The notes under the pieces: generated by a model
Database searches by the model: none
Told to the model about the DNA's origin: nothing
Seen by the model: the letters and a program-made list of their open reading frames with translations, nothing else
Origin: Pirellulales bacterium
GTDB lineage: Bacteria > Planctomycetota > Planctomycetia > Pirellulales > JALHLM01
NCBI GenBank assembly: GCA_022844585.1
Contig: JALHLM010000286.1
Coordinates: 1-7,740, forward strand
DNA length: 7,740 bases
Direction: 5' to 3'
Translations under genes and position numbers: made by a program
In this document: piece by piece, positions 1-6,629 of the stretch
Layout: each line of letters opens with the position of its first letter
How positions within the stretch are numbered: position 1 is the stretch's first letter

Positions 1-643
1 GGTCGTTGGCCTCGTTGTACATTTCCAGGAAGAAGCCGACCAGCTCGGGCACGTCTTCGCGACGCTCGCGCAAGGGGGGCAGGTCGATCGGGACGACGTT
101 CAAGCGGTAATACAAGTCCTCGCGGAAGCGTCCGGCGCCGACTTCTTCCATTAAGTCGCGATTGCTGGCCGCCACGACGCGGGTATCGACGCGGATGGTT
201 TGCGTATCGCCGACGCGTTCGAACTCGCGTTCCTGCAACACGCGGAGCAATTTCACCTGCAGCATCGGCGTGGTGGAGTTGATCTCGTCCAGGAACACCG
301 TGCCGGTGTGCGCGGCTTCGAAGCGGCCCGTGCGATTGGCGACCGCGCCCGTGAACGAACCGCGGACGTGGCCGAACAGCTCGCTTTCCAGCAGACTTTC
401 CGGCAACGCGCCGCAGTTCACTTTCACGAACGGCCCGCTGCCGCGCGGGCTGAGTTGATGAATCGCCCGGGCGATCAGCTCCTTGCCGGTGCCGGTTTCG
501 CCCAGGAGCAACACGGACGCGTTGGTTTTCGCCACCTGGCGCGTGAGCTTGTAGACCCGCTCCATCGCGGGACTCGACCCGATCAAGCCCGGGATCGGCG
601 GGCCGGTCTGATTCGTGTTGCCTTGAGAAAACAGCGGTTTCAT
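1..643 (-). CDS. Sigma-54-dependent transcriptional activator, AAA+ core (C-terminal part beyond window)
   Basis: This is an enhancer-binding-protein ATPase that remodels RNA polymerase carrying sigma-54 so that it can open promoters. 214 codons are visible and the gene continues past base 1. Seen in order: Walker A GETGTGKE (residues 48-55), sigma-54 contact loop GSFTGA (95-100; the usual form is GAFTGA), Walker B TVFLDE (115-120), sensor-I Asn161 in VVAASNRD, and arginine-finger region RFREDLYYRLNV (172-183). The AAA+ domain begins about 20 residues after the start, so there is no N-terminal receiver, GAF or PAS domain. ATG at 643 is chosen because an in-frame TAA lies at 682-680 and no ATG, GTG or TTG codon lies between. 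Only a weak GGAG precedes it, inside a small hairpin. A C-terminal HTH domain of Fis type would be expected outside the window. The gene follows the HEAT/receiver-like gene by 61 bases and may be cotranscribed. The target promoters cannot be inferred. Confidence 0.94.
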   Translation of the reverse strand, partial: MKPLFSQGNTNQTGPPIPGLIGSSPAMERVYKLTRQVAKTNASVLLLGETGTGKELIARAIHQLSPRGSGPFVKVNCGALPESLLESELFGHVRGSFTGAVANRTGRFEAAHTGTVFLDEINSTTPMLQVKLLRVLQEREFERVGDTQTIRVDTRVVAASNRDLMEEVGAGRFREDLYYRLNVVPIDLPPLRERREDVPELVGFFLEMYNEAND

Positions 644-645
644 CA

Positions 646-659
646 GGAGCGTTGGCTCC
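646..659 (-). promoter_or_regulatory. Small hairpin covering the only SD-like GGAG of the sigma-54 activator
   Basis: Read on the minus strand, GGAGC, loop CAAC and GCTCC form a 5-bp stem ending two bases before the ATG at 643. The GGAG is the only purine-rich ribosome-binding candidate in the 61-base gap, and it sits a little far from the start. A stem this short can occur by chance, so a role in restricting translation is only a possibility. Confidence 0.25.
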
Positions 660-704
660 AGGGGCCAATCCGTTTGTCCTTACATCCATGCGCGCGGCGG
701 TCCG

Positions 705-2984
705 TCATCGCTTGCCTGCGCTTTCGATCGCATCGAGAACACCGCCCAACAACTTCTGCGTCGCCTCGTCCGCCGTGGCGCTGGCGTTGTAGCGGTCGTA
801 TTGGAGGCCGATCTGTCCGGTTGTGAGCAGGATGCCGTGTCGCTTCACGCCGTCAGCGAACGCTTGCGCCGCAATTTCACGTTGCGGCATTGGAGCCGAG
901 GCGTTGCTGGCAAGCTCGACCAAATCAGATTGCCCAGACGCTGTGCCAAGCATGGCGAGCGTCGCGGCGGCGTCCGCGGTGAACGTCTCGTTCCCCAACA
1001 GTGGCCGCACGACCGGCTCCAACAGCGCGACGGTAAAAGGCGAGCCGGGTTGCTCGGCCAACTGTCGCGTCCAGGCGAGTGCGTACTTGGCTTGATTCAG
1101 GCGTTCATCTTTCGATACGGCGCTCGCGGCTTTCGGGGCCAGCAGCCATTCGAGCTGCGCCGTGAGGCCCGCGGCTTCTTGCGGGCGCATGATCGGCTGG
1201 ATGCCGGTGAAGCGTCGGGCGAGTTTCTCGACGATTTGCTGATCGTCCGGCGTGACCACGATGCCGCCGGCGGAATCGAGCGGGGTTGGATTGGCACGAT
1301 CGTACGGCGAGTAAACGACGCCGATCGGCAACTTGGCGGTTCGCGGATCGCGCCGCAGCTTGGCGAGCAGTTCGCCTGACGTCAGCGCCGCGTAGCGGAC
1401 GTCGATCAGCAGCAGTTCGCAATCCGACGAGGCGTTCACCACGCGCTGCACTTCGCCGAGGATGTCGACGCTCTCGGCGTCGTAGCCGGCTTCCATCAGC
1501 AGGCCGGCGAGACGCTGCGCTTCAGCCAATTTCGGGCAGGCGACCACGGCGCGGGGTTCGCCGGCGGTGCGCAGGAACGATTCCAAGCCCTGCGTCACGT
1601 AGCTGCTGCCGGGGAAGACTTCGCGCGGCTGCAGCTTGAGAATCGAACGCACCGCCATGAAGCGTACGCGGCGGTCGTCGCTGCGGACCGCTTCAACCAA
1701 GGGACTCGGCGCGCTGCCCTGCTGCAACGCGGATGCATCACCGAGGTCGCCGAGAACGCGGACGGCGTTGAGCGCGGCGGCGGGATGGCCGTTCTTGAGG
1801 GATTCGCTTAACAAAGCGCTGGCGACGTCCGCGCCGGCTTGCTTCAATTCGTCAATCGCCGTGCCGGGGCCGTCCGGCAGCGGTTGATTCCAGCCGGCCT
1901 TGGCTTGCGCGGCTTCGAGGAGCGCGCCGAAGTAGAGCGTTTGTACGGAGCGTTCTTGTGGGGCGAGGCGGCGGGCATCGCGAGCCAATCGCTCCGCGTA
2001 GTGCAGGCCGGCATCGTGCGGCGGCAGTTCCAGCTTGGTGGCTTTGCCGGCCACTGCGTCCCATGTCCAGATTTCGACTGGCGCCAATTCGCTTTCACCG
2101 AGCAACACGCGGCGATCGTAGTAGGCTTGCGCGCGATTGAATAAAATCGCGGCCCCTTCCGTCACGCTGGGGGAATGTCCGAGCCACGCCGTCACGGCAT
2201 CCGACGCCACAGAGCTCACCGCGGCGGGGCTGTCGGCGTCCAGCGACGGGGCGATCAGATACCAACGGGCTTCCTCGCGCGGCGATTCCGCCAGGCAGGC
2301 GACGACTTGTTGACGGAGCGCGAGGTTCTCGGCGTCGAGCGCGGCGACCAACGGCCCAAAGCCGTCGTGGCCGAGCGCCTTGATCGCGCGACGCGCCGAA
2401 GCATGTTCGGATTGCTTGGTGGGATCGGCGAGGACTTGCAATAGTGCATTGACCGCCGCGCCGCGTCCGGTGCGGAGCAATTCGATCGCGGCACGCTGTT
2501 CGTCCGGCTCCGGCGATTGCAATCGCGTCAGCAATGTAGCGAGCCGCGCCGGATCGCTGGTGCGCTTTTCGGCGGCGGCCTGAATCTTGGCGGCGAGGTC
2601 GGTGGCCTCCGGATTCAGTTCAGCAATCGCCTTAAAGCGAATGAATCGGGCGCTGCCATAGCGTTCCCAAAGATCGGCCAACTGATCGTCCGTCGGCGAC
2701 GCGGCCAACAGTTTTTCAAGCAGTTCCTTGGCAACTGGCAGGTCGCCTAAGTCGGTGACGATCTCCGCTGCGCGAAATAGCTCCATCGGCGTTGTGGGAT
2801 TGGTTTCCAACACCGCGAGGACGGCCGGAATCGTTGATTTCGGCGCAATGGGCGCTGCTGGCTGAGCCACGGCTGCGGCCGGTTCCGGTTGCTCATCCAG
2901 AGCAGCATCGTCCTGCGCATGCGTCACCTGGCCGCAGGTCAGCAGCAAGGCGATTCCCAACCAGATTTGCCAATGCGTGTTCAT
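705..2984 (-). CDS. Exported HEAT-repeat protein with a degenerate receiver-like domain
   Basis: No function can be named. The 759-residue product starts with a signal peptide: hydrophobic core IWLGIALLLTCG (7-18) and a likely signal peptidase I site after VTHA (residue 23). An Ala/Pro-rich linker follows (about 29-50). Helical, HEAT-like repeats cover about 146-270 and 398-452. Residues 477-592 have the length and strand/helix rhythm of a response-regulator receiver domain: strand RAVVAC, strand LLLID with Asp528 at the phosphoacceptor position, helix LLAKLRRDP, strand LPIGVVYS with Ser559 at the Thr/Ser position, and VVTP where K-P is usual. The N-terminal acidic pair (here A-C-P) and the conserved Lys are missing, so phosphorylation is unlikely. 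The C-terminal part (630-759) is helical. ATG at 2984 is preferred over the in-frame TTG at 2996, because TTG overlaps the argH stop and would put four extra residues ahead of the signal peptide. It starts 8 bases after argH, so transcription with argH is likely. A scaffold or binding role in the periplasm is a guess. Confidence 0.8.
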   Translation of the reverse strand: MNTHWQIWLGIALLLTCGQVTHAQDDAALDEQPEPAAAVAQPAAPIAPKSTIPAVLAVLETNPTTPMELFRAAEIVTDLGDLPVAKELLEKLLAASPTDDQLADLWERYGSARFIRFKAIAELNPEATDLAAKIQAAAEKRTSDPARLATLLTRLQSPEPDEQRAAIELLRTGRGAAVNALLQVLADPTKQSEHASARRAIKALGHDGFGPLVAALDAENLALRQQVVACLAESPREEARWYLIAPSLDADSPAAVSSVASDAVTAWLGHSPSVTEGAAILFNRAQAYYDRRVLLGESELAPVEIWTWDAVAGKATKLELPPHDAGLHYAERLARDARRLAPQERSVQTLYFGALLEAAQAKAGWNQPLPDGPGTAIDELKQAGADVASALLSESLKNGHPAAALNAVRVLGDLGDASALQQGSAPSPLVEAVRSDDRRVRFMAVRSILKLQPREVFPGSSYVTQGLESFLRTAGEPRAVVACPKLAEAQRLAGLLMEAGYDAESVDILGEVQRVVNASSDCELLLIDVRYAALTSGELLAKLRRDPRTAKLPIGVVYSPYDRANPTPLDSAGGIVVTPDDQQIVEKLARRFTGIQPIMRPQEAAGLTAQLEWLLAPKAASAVSKDERLNQAKYALAWTRQLAEQPGSPFTVALLEPVVRPLLGNETFTADAAATLAMLGTASGQSDLVELASNASAPMPQREIAAQAFADGVKRHGILLTTGQIGLQYDRYNASATADEATQKLLGGVLDAIESAGKR

Positions 2985-2992
2985 CGTCCCAC

Positions 2993-4432
2993 TCAACTAA
3001 GGGTGCGCGCCAAGGTTGCCGACTCAGTGCGTCCTCCGTGCTCTCGGTGCCCTCCGTGGAGAACCCGCTCTTCCCAAATGCCAATCTGCCGATCCACTTC
3101 CGCCGGCGCGGTCGAACCGTAGCTGACGAACGCTTTCACGGCATTATCGACGCCTAAGACGCCGTACACGCCGTCGTCCATGGCCGGATAGACCGTGTGG
3201 AAATCGTCGAGGCTCAAGTCCGACAGGCGCAGCTTACGCTCGATCGCCGTGCGGACGAGTTGCCCGGTGAGCTCATGCGCCGTGCGGAGCGGTACGTTTT
3301 GGCGCACGAGGTATTCCATCAGCGTCGTGGCGTCGAGGTGGCCGCGGTCGAGGCGTTCGCGGATGGCTTCGCGGTTCAATTCCGCGCCGGCCACTAACGG
3401 GGCTGCTAATTCCAGGCAGGCGGCCACGGTGTCGTAAGCGTCGAAGATGGCTTCTTTGTCTTCCTGCAGGTCGCGGTTGTAGGCGAGCGGAAGACCTTTC
3501 ACGAGCGTGAGTAGCCGCGTGACGGTCGCCAATACGCGAGCGGACTTGCCGCGGGTCAGTTCCAACACGTCCGGATTGACCTTTTGCGGCATCATTGACG
3601 AGCCGGTGCAAAACGCTTGCGGGAGCTTCAGGAAATTGAACTCGGTCGTCGACCAGAGAATCCATTCCTCGGCCCAGGTGCTGAGATGCACGGCGATGAG
3701 CGCTAGAGCGCCGGAGAATTCGATGACGAAATCGCGGTCGCTGGAAACATCCAGGCTGTTCGCGGCTACGCCTTCAAAGCTCAATTCGCGCGCGACGAAT
3801 TCGCGATCGATCGGCAGCGTGGAGCCCGCGAGCGCGCCGGCGCCGAGGCTGAGTTGATTGGCGCGATGGCGGCAATCGGCCAGGCGGCCGCGGTCGCGCT
3901 GGAACTTTTCGCAATAGGCAAGCCAGTAGTGCGGCGCCAGCACCGGCTGCGCGCGTTGAAGATGCGTGTAGCCGGGCAGGATCATGTCTTGGTCGCGCCG
4001 GCAGCGGCTGACGAAGGCTGCTTGCAATTCGACCAGCAGCGCGTCGATGCGGTCGATTGATTCGCGGACCCAAAGACGCAAGTCGGTCGAAACCTGGTCG
4101 TTGCGGCTGCGCGCGGTATGGAGTTTGCGTCCGACATCGCCGAGCCGTTCGACCAATGCCTGCTCGATGTGCATGTGCACATCTTCGAGCTCGATGCGGA
4201 GCGGGAACTCGCCCTGCTCAAACTGGCGGCGGATTTCCGCCAAGGTCTGCACAATTTGTTCGCACTCGTCGTCGGTGATGAGCCCGACGTGGGCCAGCAT
4301 TTTGGCGTGGGCGGTGGAGCCGGCGATGTCTTGCGCGTAGAGGCGGTGATCGAAGGTCACGCTTTCGGTGAACTTCTCGACACGGCGGTCCGTCGCCTCT
4401 TGAAAAACTCCGCCCCAAGCCTTTTGGGCCAC
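2993..4432 (-). CDS. argH: Argininosuccinate lyase
   Basis: The enzyme cleaves argininosuccinate to arginine and fumarate, the last step of arginine synthesis, in the cytoplasm and normally as a homotetramer. The 479-residue product has all fumarase/aspartase-superfamily blocks: N-terminal WGGVF (6-10), TARSRNDQ (106-113), GYTHLQRAQP (154-163, His157 being the conserved active-site His), and signature GSSMMPQKVNPD (277-288) on the loop with the catalytic serine. The start is GTG at 4432, which gives the usual short N-terminus before WGG; no upstream in-frame ATG precedes the stop codon there, and no clear Shine-Dalgarno site is seen. A sigma-70-like promoter and a leader hairpin lie directly upstream. 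The normal end of the protein is around residue 458. Residues 459-470 (HGGHREHGGRTE) are translated from a 9-base tandem repeat, followed by nine more residues, so the tail is longer than usual and probably not needed for catalysis. The next gene starts 8 bases after the stop. Confidence 0.98.
   Translation of the reverse strand: MAQKAWGGVFQEATDRRVEKFTESVTFDHRLYAQDIAGSTAHAKMLAHVGLITDDECEQIVQTLAEIRRQFEQGEFPLRIELEDVHMHIEQALVERLGDVGRKLHTARSRNDQVSTDLRLWVRESIDRIDALLVELQAAFVSRCRRDQDMILPGYTHLQRAQPVLAPHYWLAYCEKFQRDRGRLADCRHRANQLSLGAGALAGSTLPIDREFVARELSFEGVAANSLDVSSDRDFVIEFSGALALIAVHLSTWAEEWILWSTTEFNFLKLPQAFCTGSSMMPQKVNPDVLELTRGKSARVLATVTRLLTLVKGLPLAYNRDLQEDKEAIFDAYDTVAACLELAAPLVAGAELNREAIRERLDRGHLDATTLMEYLVRQNVPLRTAHELTGQLVRTAIERKLRLSDLSLDDFHTVYPAMDDGVYGVLGVDNAVKAFVSYGSTAPAEVDRQIGIWEERVLHGGHREHGGRTESATLARTLS
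3023..3058 (-). repeat. 9-base imperfect tandem repeat (CACGGAGGN type) inside the 3' end of argH
   Basis: On the minus strand four consecutive 9-mers read CACGGAGGG, CACCGAGAG, CACGGAGGA and CGCACTGAG. The first three match closely and the last is diverged. On the plus strand this appears as CCTCCGTG / TCTCGGTG / CCTCCGTG. Each unit is three codons, so the repeat stays in frame with argH and encodes HGG-HRE-HGG-RTE. I recall repeats of this composition as dispersed elements in planctomycete and some other environmental genomes. Whether this one is part of a longer dispersed element cannot be decided from one copy. Confidence 0.8.
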
Positions 4433-4440
4433 CGGTGGGT

Positions 4441-4457
4441 CTCGACGGGAGGTCGAG
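4441..4457 (-). promoter_or_regulatory. Hairpin in the short argH leader
   Basis: A perfect 6-bp inverted repeat CTCGAC / GTCGAG encloses a 5-base loop (4447-4451). It ends 8 bases before the argH GTG at 4432 and lies between the predicted transcription start (near 4463) and the start codon, so it would occupy about half of the leader. It may affect translation initiation or mRNA stability. No known arginine-responsive element is recognised. Confidence 0.4.
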
Positions 4458-4469
4458 CCTCGCAGAACA

Positions 4470-4497
4470 ATTATCGCAACAACTTATTTACTGTAAA
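4470..4497 (-). promoter_or_regulatory. Sigma-70-like promoter for argH
   Basis: On the minus strand, -35 TTTACA (4497-4492; consensus TTGACA, 5 of 6) is followed after 16 bases by -10 GATAAT (4475-4470; consensus TATAAT, 5 of 6). The stretch is AT-rich and stands out from the GC-rich surroundings. Transcription would begin near 4463 and give a leader of about 30 bases. This supports argH and the HEAT/receiver-like gene as a transcription unit separate from tmk and the AAA gene. Confidence 0.6.
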
Positions 4498-4665
4498 CGG
4501 CTTAGGACGAAGTGTCAACGAGGTTGGCGGGGAAGGAAACGGCGTTTTTGGGGGTTGAAAGAGGGCTGGGAGGGGTGAAATTGGTGCAGTTCCGGTGCAG
4601 TCGAGGTGGTTTCAACCAAATCGCATTGGCGATTTTGGATCAGAGTCCCGGGTTTTCCTAAATCG
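4498..4665. other. Non-coding part of the AAA-argH gap, with a short direct repeat
   Basis: No convincing reading frame lies here. The stretch is G-rich on the plus strand. It contains the 8-bp direct repeat GGTGCAGT at 4583-4590 and 4594-4601 (period 11, about one helical turn), roughly 90-110 bases upstream of the argH -35 box. Such a spacing fits a two-site activator, but an 8-bp direct repeat this close together is expected by chance about once or twice in a window of this size. Confidence 0.3.
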
Positions 4666-4708
4666 TTGGGAATTCCCAAGTTGGCTCGATGCGTTTTTCA
4701 AAATCGAG
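4666..4708 (-). terminator. Possible terminator region after the AAA ATPase gene
   Basis: Two symmetrical elements lie 20 to 63 bases after the AAA stop codon. The first has arms CTCGAT (4685-4690) and ATCGAG (4703-4708) with a 12-base, A/T-rich loop. The second is a perfect 14-bp palindrome TTGGGAATTCCCAA (4666-4679), which can fold as a 5-bp stem with an AATT loop. Neither is followed by a run of U in the transcript, so intrinsic termination is doubtful. The palindrome could instead be a protein-binding site. Confidence 0.25.
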
Positions 4709-4728
4709 TCGCGGCGAGGCGGGGCTGG

Positions 4729-6618
4729 CTAGCGGATGCCGCGTGCCTCTAGAGCGCGCAGTTCGTCGAACCAGGCGGCTCGCGTGGAGTCGCTGACCTG
4801 CGGGTCCGGGAGGAGGGAACGGCGGGTGCAGTTCACCAGGGCCTGGAGGGTTTGGTACCGACGGGTGTCCTCGATGGCGGGCGGAATGTGGTCGCGGACG
4901 ATGGCTTCTACGTCGGCGAGTTCGAGCTTGCTGGCGACGGACTTGGCCTTGAGATGAGACCGGAGCGACGCGAACGAGGCCGCCGAATAGCCGCGGGTCA
5001 ACTCGTCGAGGCGGCGCAACGGGTCTTGGACCTGCGTCGCTGTGGCCGGCGGCGTGGCGACGTCCGAGTACTTGGCCACGTCTTGCAGGCCGACGGCCTT
5101 GAGTACCCAGCGGAGGAATTCCTGGCGGTCTTCGCCTTCGGGGTCGAGGACTGGAATGATCAAGTCGCCGACGCGGCCGGGGCGGCGAATGTCGGGGGAG
5201 AGCAGGTGAATCCGCGCGGTCATCAGCAGCCAGATGATGCGGCCGCGGAGCTTGGTGTCGGACATCATCTGCTGAATCTTGCCGGTCAAGCGACGCTCAG
5301 TTTCGTGGGCGTCCTGGCCAACGCCGCCGAATTGGGTGTCGGCCTCGTCGACGAAAATCACCGCTTTGACCAGAGCTTCGAGCACGCGGCGCAGGCGTTC
5401 GAAGATGACGTCGGTTTGGCCAAACCATTGGCTGCGGATGTTTTTCAGTACGAGCACGGGAAGGTCCAACTCGGAGGCTGCGGCCTCGAAGATGAAGGTC
5501 TTGCCGCCGCCGATCGGCCCGGCGACCGCGGCGCCGCTCAACGCGTCGTCGCCGGTGGTGCGAAAGCGCGGGAGTAGTTCGGACTTCAATAAAACCTTGA
5601 GCTTCGAGAAGCCGACCACGTCTGTGAGCCTATGTCGGGGCTTCTTCAATACGATCACGACTACGCCGAGTTGCGCGCGGATGAAGTCTACTACTTTGGC
5701 GATCACGGCGGCGGCGGAGAGGGCTTCGCCGCTGTGCGCTGCGCCGATGAGCAATTGCCGGAGCGCATGCACCGAGAGTCCGGCGGTGAATTGCGCGAGT
5801 TCGGCCGGTCCGGCCCAAAGTTTCGGCACGGGCATCTTGCGGCCGACGGTGACCTTGGCCGCGGAGTCGACAAACCATTCGATGTAATGCTGGCGGGCGG
5901 CCATATCGGGCGCGGGGACTTCGACGGAGAGCACCGCTGGCAGGCGGGCCACGCGGGGATGGACTTCGCTGCGTGATTCGGCCAGCAGAATCACCGAATC
6001 GTCGGCGTTCATGAAGCCTGGGTCCGAGAACCAATCCTGGACGACGGTGACGCGATGCCGATCGCTGGCCGAAAGGCGCGAGAGATCGCCGTCGCCGGCC
6101 GGCAAGAGGATGTCGGCGCCCTCGATGACGATGAACAGGTTTTCGGCCAGATACGGTCGGCCTTGCGGCGTGAGCGTGCGCGAACAGAGACTAATCTGAC
6201 GAAGCAGTTCGAGGGCCACGGTGGGTTTGCCGATGGCGTCGCGGACCAAGGCGTCGAATTCGTTCTCGAGCATCTCGCGCTGGGCCTGGTCGCGCTTGCT
6301 GGAGAGCGCTGCGAGGGCCAAGTCGTCAACTTCCTTAGCGGCTCGCCAGGAGACCCAACTGTTGCGGATTGCGAGGCGATGCGGTTCGTCGAGGATGCGA
6401 ATTGGGCCGTTGAGTTCGTAGACGACGCGGATCAGGCCGGGCACCGCGCACTTGCTGCAGAGGAATTCGACGAGCGGTTGATATTCGCCGCCGTTTTCGC
6501 CGGAGAGAAAGTATAGATCGTGGATATTGCCGGTGACCAGCAGGCTGCGCGATTGCCCGGCGTTGATGATCCGCGCCAGTTCGGTGAAAAAGCCGTATTG
6601 CGGGGCGGCGGTGGCCAT
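4729..6618 (-). CDS. Tandem AAA ATPase with inactive first module and active second module
   Basis: The specific function is unknown; it is an AAA-family ATPase of 629 residues. Module 1 (about 5-295) has the AAA fold order without catalysis: strand RSLLVTGN (24-31) where a P-loop would be, a Walker-B-like FIVIEGAD (162-169), a sensor-1/second-region-of-homology-like stretch SVILLAESRSEVHPRVAR (208-225), and a lid helix LAQFTAGLSVHALRQLL (274-290). Module 2 (about 330-565) is intact: DVVGFSKLK (333-341), Walker A GPIGGGKT (367-374), Walker B IFVDEAD (421-427), sensor-1 region LLMTAR (464-469; Ala468 where Asn is usual), arginine fingers RRPGR (478-482), and lid LDELTRGYSAASFASL (537-552). A helical tail follows. 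There is no signal peptide or membrane segment, so it is cytoplasmic. ATG at 6618 lies 11 bases after the tmk stop, so it is probably cotranscribed with tmk. The arrangement recalls Ycf46-type proteins and two-ring AAA unfoldases, but the substrate is not inferable. It is not a clamp-loader delta-prime subunit. Confidence 0.87.
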   Translation of the reverse strand: MATAAPQYGFFTELARIINAGQSRSLLVTGNIHDLYFLSGENGGEYQPLVEFLCSKCAVPGLIRVVYELNGPIRILDEPHRLAIRNSWVSWRAAKEVDDLALAALSSKRDQAQREMLENEFDALVRDAIGKPTVALELLRQISLCSRTLTPQGRPYLAENLFIVIEGADILLPAGDGDLSRLSASDRHRVTVVQDWFSDPGFMNADDSVILLAESRSEVHPRVARLPAVLSVEVPAPDMAARQHYIEWFVDSAAKVTVGRKMPVPKLWAGPAELAQFTAGLSVHALRQLLIGAAHSGEALSAAAVIAKVVDFIRAQLGVVVIVLKKPRHRLTDVVGFSKLKVLLKSELLPRFRTTGDDALSGAAVAGPIGGGKTFIFEAAASELDLPVLVLKNIRSQWFGQTDVIFERLRRVLEALVKAVIFVDEADTQFGGVGQDAHETERRLTGKIQQMMSDTKLRGRIIWLLMTARIHLLSPDIRRPGRVGDLIIPVLDPEGEDRQEFLRWVLKAVGLQDVAKYSDVATPPATATQVQDPLRRLDELTRGYSAASFASLRSHLKAKSVASKLELADVEAIVRDHIPPAIEDTRRYQTLQALVNCTRRSLLPDPQVSDSTRAAWFDELRALEARGIR

Positions 6619-6629
6619 GGGTGAGTGCT

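Noticed and set aside
644..704. Sigma-54 (-24/-12) promoter in the gap before the activator gene
   Set aside because: A GG and a GC are present, but with 8 bases between them instead of 10, and the flanking consensus is missing.
200..826. Plus-strand open frame of 208 codons across the sigma-54 activator and the end of the HEAT gene
   Set aside because: The minus strand encodes conserved sigma-54 activator motifs over the same bases. The plus-strand frame spans two genes and is rich in Arg/Ala, as expected of GC-rich antisense frames.
2930..2933. Lipoprotein signal (Cys17) in the HEAT protein
   Set aside because: The residues before the Cys are L-L-T. A lipobox needs Gly, Ala or Ser directly before Cys, and a good signal peptidase I site (THA) follows.
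3023..3058. CRISPR array
   Set aside because: The units are 9 bases, contiguous and coding, without spacers.
4539..4549. 11-base match ACGGCGTTTTT shared in inverse orientation with 7318-7328
   Set aside because: Both lie in intergenic DNA, but in different positions and orientations relative to their genes, and many 11-base matches are expected by chance in a window of this size.
4583..4601. GGTGCAGT direct repeat as a proven operator
   Set aside because: An 8-bp repeat at this distance is within chance expectation, and no known regulator consensus was recognised.
4852..5577. Long plus-strand open frame (241 codons) opposite the AAA gene
   Set aside because: It is a shadow of the minus-strand gene, which has clear Walker and arginine-finger motifs. 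The plus-strand translation has no recognisable domain.
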